Shown here: positions 4,118-5,824 of the stretch, one piece after another | Position numbering within the stretch: the stretch's first letter is position 1 | Layout: the number at the start of each line of letters is the position of its first letter | NCBI GenBank assembly: GCA_938009055.1 | Contig: CALLIO010000156.1 | Coordinates: 1 to 5,824, forward strand | Source of the DNA: an uncultured Altererythrobacter sp. | GTDB taxonomy: Bacteria; Pseudomonadota; Alphaproteobacteria; Sphingomonadales; Sphingomonadaceae | Direction: 5' to 3' | DNA length: 5,824 nucleotides | Translations under genes and position numbers: made by a program | The notes under the pieces: model-generated | What the model was told of the DNA's origin: nothing | What the model saw: the letters and a program-made list of their open reading frames with translations, nothing else | Databases searched by the model: none

Positions 4118-4786
4118 ATGACTAAGACTGCAATGATCCCCGACCAAGCGGCGCTCAAGCGCGTGGGCAAAAGTGTGCGCGAGCGGCTAGAGGCCGATCC
4201 TGCCGCCTATAAGATTGATACCGACAAGGCCGAGATTTTCGCGATTGGCGACTTTCTCTCTCTGGCTGAATGCAAGCGTTTGCGGCTGATGATCGATGTG
4301 GTGGCGCGGCCCAGCTCGCTTCATGAAGAGGCCTATGAAACCGGCTTTCGCACCAGCTATTCGGGCGATCTCGATCCCTATGACAGCTTCATCATCGGCC
4401 TCTCGCGCCGGATTGACGACTTGCTCGGGATCAATCCGATCTGCGGCGAAGGGTTGCAGGGCCAGCGATATCTCGTCGGGCAGGAATTCAAGCCACACAA
4501 TGACTGGTTTTATCCAGGGCAAGATTATTGGAAGCTGGAGCAAAAGCGCGGCGGGCAGCGCAGTTGGACCGCGATGGCATTCTTGAACGAGGTTGAAGAA
4601 GGCGGCGCGACGCATTTCGTCAATGTCGGCATCGGGATCGATCCCAAGCCGGGCGTTCTGCTCGTTTGGAACAATGCCCTGCCCGATGGCTCACCCAATG
4701 AAGACACGCTGCATGCCGGCACCCCTGTGACCAAGGGCGAGAAATACGTCATCACCAAATGGTATCGCACCCGCAAACACGTGTGA
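4118..4786 (+). CDS. Prolyl 4-hydroxylase-type 2-oxoglutarate/Fe(II) dioxygenase
   Basis: This 222-residue cytoplasmic enzyme with no signal peptide would couple 2-oxoglutarate decarboxylation to hydroxylation, probably of a prolyl residue. The jelly-roll core carries the iron triad His127 and Asp129 (YLVGQEFKPHNDW, 118-130) and His199 (DTLHAGTPV). Lys209 in GEKYVITKWYR is placed to bind the 2-oxoglutarate carboxylate. The FLNEVEEGGATHF segment (155-167) and PKPGVLLVWNN (176-186) are typical of the P4H family. The start at ATG 4118 was chosen because the frame upstream runs through the terminator; ATG 4133 is an alternative. Neither has a clear ribosome site, so translation may be leaderless or weak. 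Bacterial P4H relatives are known to hydroxylate elongation factor Tu, but the target here cannot be read from sequence. The gene is convergent with lysS, 18 bases apart, with no terminator between them. Confidence 0.93.
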   Translation: MTKTAMIPDQAALKRVGKSVRERLEADPAAYKIDTDKAEIFAIGDFLSLAECKRLRLMIDVVARPSSLHEEAYETGFRTSYSGDLDPYDSFIIGLSRRIDDLLGINPICGEGLQGQRYLVGQEFKPHNDWFYPGQDYWKLEQKRGGQRSWTAMAFLNEVEEGGATHFVNVGIGIDPKPGVLLVWNNALPDGSPNEDTLHAGTPVTKGEKYVITKWYRTRKHV

Positions 4787-4804
4787 TCGGTTTCAAGCGC
4801 GCGC

Positions 4805-5824
4805 CTATGCTTTGGACAGCGCCTCTGCGATCAACTTGCGGCTGTTTTCAACACCGTAGAGCGCGATGAAGCTGCCCATGCGGGGGCCCTGTTCTGAGCC
4901 AAGCAAAGTTTCGTAGAGCGCGCGGAACCAGTCGCGCAGATTCTCAAATCCGAACGCCTCGTTCTTGCCGATTTCATAAACGCTGGTTTGCAGATCCTCT
5001 GCCTTCGCATCGGCTGGCGCTGCTTCCAATGCCGCATCCAATGCCCGCAGCGCCGCCGCCTCATTCGCGCTCGGCGCACGCTTGTTGAGGGTCGGCACAA
5101 TGAAGTCGCGCGTGTAAGCGACAGCCGCTGCGATCATCGCATCCACCGAAGGATTGTTGACCGGCTCACCCAGATAGCTGGTCAGATAGTCAGCAACATT
5201 CTCCGTCGTCGCCTCCGCGCCCAAAACGCTCGCCAGATTGAGCAGCAGTCCGAAACTCACCGGAACTGTCTCGCCAGCACCGGGCGCATCGGGCGAAGTG
5301 ATCGTCTCATTCGCGCGCAGCAAATGCCACGCTGGATTGCCCAATTGTTTGTCGAGCGGCTGGTCAGCCAAGCGCTCGCGGAATTGCCAATAATCATCGA
5401 CCGCGCGCGGGATCACGCCGGTGTGAAGCTGTTTGGCGCTTTTAGGATTGGGGAAGATGTAAAAGCCAAGGCTCTCTTCTGTCCCATAGGTCAGCCACTC
5501 CTCAATCGTCAGGCCATTGCCCTTGGATTTGGAGATTTTTTCGCCCTTATCGTCGAGGAAGAGTTCATAAATCAGGCCTTCGGGCTTCTTGCCGCCCAGC
5601 ACCCGCGCGATCTTGCCCGATTGCACGCCGGTATCGGTCAGATCCTTGCCATACATTTCATAGTCAACGCCCAGCGCGACCCAGCGCATCGCAAAGTCGA
5701 CTTTCCATTGCAGCTTGGACATGCCGCCAAGCGCTGATTGCTCGACCACGCTGCCATCCTCGTCAGTAAAGCGGATCAGGCCCGCATCGGCATCAACGAT
5801 CTCGACCGGCACTTGCAAGACTAC
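4805..5824 (-). CDS. lysS: Class I lysyl-tRNA synthetase, C-terminal part (5' end beyond window)
   Basis: It would attach lysine to tRNA-Lys in the cytoplasm. The 339 visible codons remain open through the window edge (VVLQVPVE), so the start lies outside; a TTG near 5818 is not a start. The KMSKS-type motif is KISKS (5539-5525), part of KGEKISKSKGNG. The catalytic-core motif W-K-V-D...RWVALGVDYEMYGKD lies before it. The C-terminal helical anticodon-binding region follows (RDWFRALYETLLGSEQGPRM near the end). This is the archaeal-type class I enzyme, also called LysK, found in many alphaproteobacteria, unrelated to class II LysRS. Family length is roughly 530 residues, so about 190, including the HIGH motif, are missing here. 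No frameshift is seen. Downstream, it converges on the dioxygenase gene. Confidence 0.96.
   Translation of the reverse strand, partial: VVLQVPVEIVDADAGLIRFTDEDGSVVEQSALGGMSKLQWKVDFAMRWVALGVDYEMYGKDLTDTGVQSGKIARVLGGKKPEGLIYELFLDDKGEKISKSKGNGLTIEEWLTYGTEESLGFYIFPNPKSAKQLHTGVIPRAVDDYWQFRERLADQPLDKQLGNPAWHLLRANETITSPDAPGAGETVPVSFGLLLNLASVLGAEATTENVADYLTSYLGEPVNNPSVDAMIAAAVAYTRDFIVPTLNKRAPSANEAAALRALDAALEAAPADAKAEDLQTSVYEIGKNEAFGFENLRDWFRALYETLLGSEQGPRMGSFIALYGVENSRKLIAEALSKA

Noticed and set aside
3217..4170. Long open frame on the minus strand opposite the RcnB-like gene
   Set aside because: Its Ala/Ile/Val-rich product is what the reverse complement of Arg-rich codons gives; it runs across the terminator and has no ribosome site or family resemblance.
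2974..4786. RcnB-like protein as substrate of the neighbouring prolyl hydroxylase
   Set aside because: It has very few prolines, none in the repeats; it is exported while the enzyme is cytoplasmic; and a strong terminator separates the genes.
4988..5737. Plus-strand 249-codon open frame opposite lysS
   Set aside because: The minus strand clearly encodes LysRS with its KMSKS motif; the plus frame is an Arg-rich shadow.

Overview
The window looks like chromosomal DNA from an alphaproteobacterium, most likely a sphingomonad of the Erythrobacter type. The grounds are a class I (archaeal-type) lysyl-tRNA synthetase, which is common in that class, a secreted RcnB-family protein, a LuxR regulator, and moderate-to-high GC with matching codon use. 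The taxonomic guess is inference; no rRNA or tRNA gene is present to confirm it.

Layout. (1) 30-788, plus strand: a LuxR-type regulator with an eroded autoinducer pocket, in noticeably AT-richer DNA. (2) 789-1083: no convincing gene, but a cluster of small inverted repeats, including two overlapping palindromes at 1009-1027. (3) 1084-1263, minus strand: a 59-residue, two-helix membrane protein. (4) 1264-1402: a leader with a GC-rich hairpin just after the next gene's stop. (5) 2764 to 1403, minus strand: a two-gene unit, a PNPOx-like flavin-binding protein followed after 24 bases by a short-chain dehydrogenase (SDR) whose catalytic Tyr and Lys are replaced. (6) 2765-2973: a divergent promoter region with an EcfG-like promoter candidate, a triad of GTTCA half-sites and a perfect 6-bp hairpin. 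(7) 2974-3960, plus strand: an exported arginine-rich protein ending in an RcnB-like domain, followed by a strong intrinsic terminator. (8) 4118-4786, plus strand: a cytoplasmic prolyl 4-hydroxylase-type 2-oxoglutarate/Fe(II) dioxygenase. (9) 4805 to the window edge, minus strand: the C-terminal two thirds of class I LysRS, convergent with (8).

The most striking feature is inside the RcnB-like protein. Its arginine-rich middle is not random low complexity. It holds six contiguous 11-residue repeats with seven invariant positions (RQSNR..RQ), then five copies of a second 11-residue repeat, R[TS][ED]RR[AV][DE]R. Codon choice varies freely between units while the residues stay fixed, so selection is on the protein. 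An 11-residue period fits three helical turns and would put the arginines in a continuous stripe, suggesting a periplasmic or surface polyanion-binding rod fused to a small C-terminal domain.

The genes do not form one obvious pathway. The only clear operon is PNPOx-like plus SDR. The regulator, small membrane protein, RcnB-like protein, dioxygenase and LysRS appear to be separate transcription units. I see no mobile element, CRISPR array, tRNA or rRNA.
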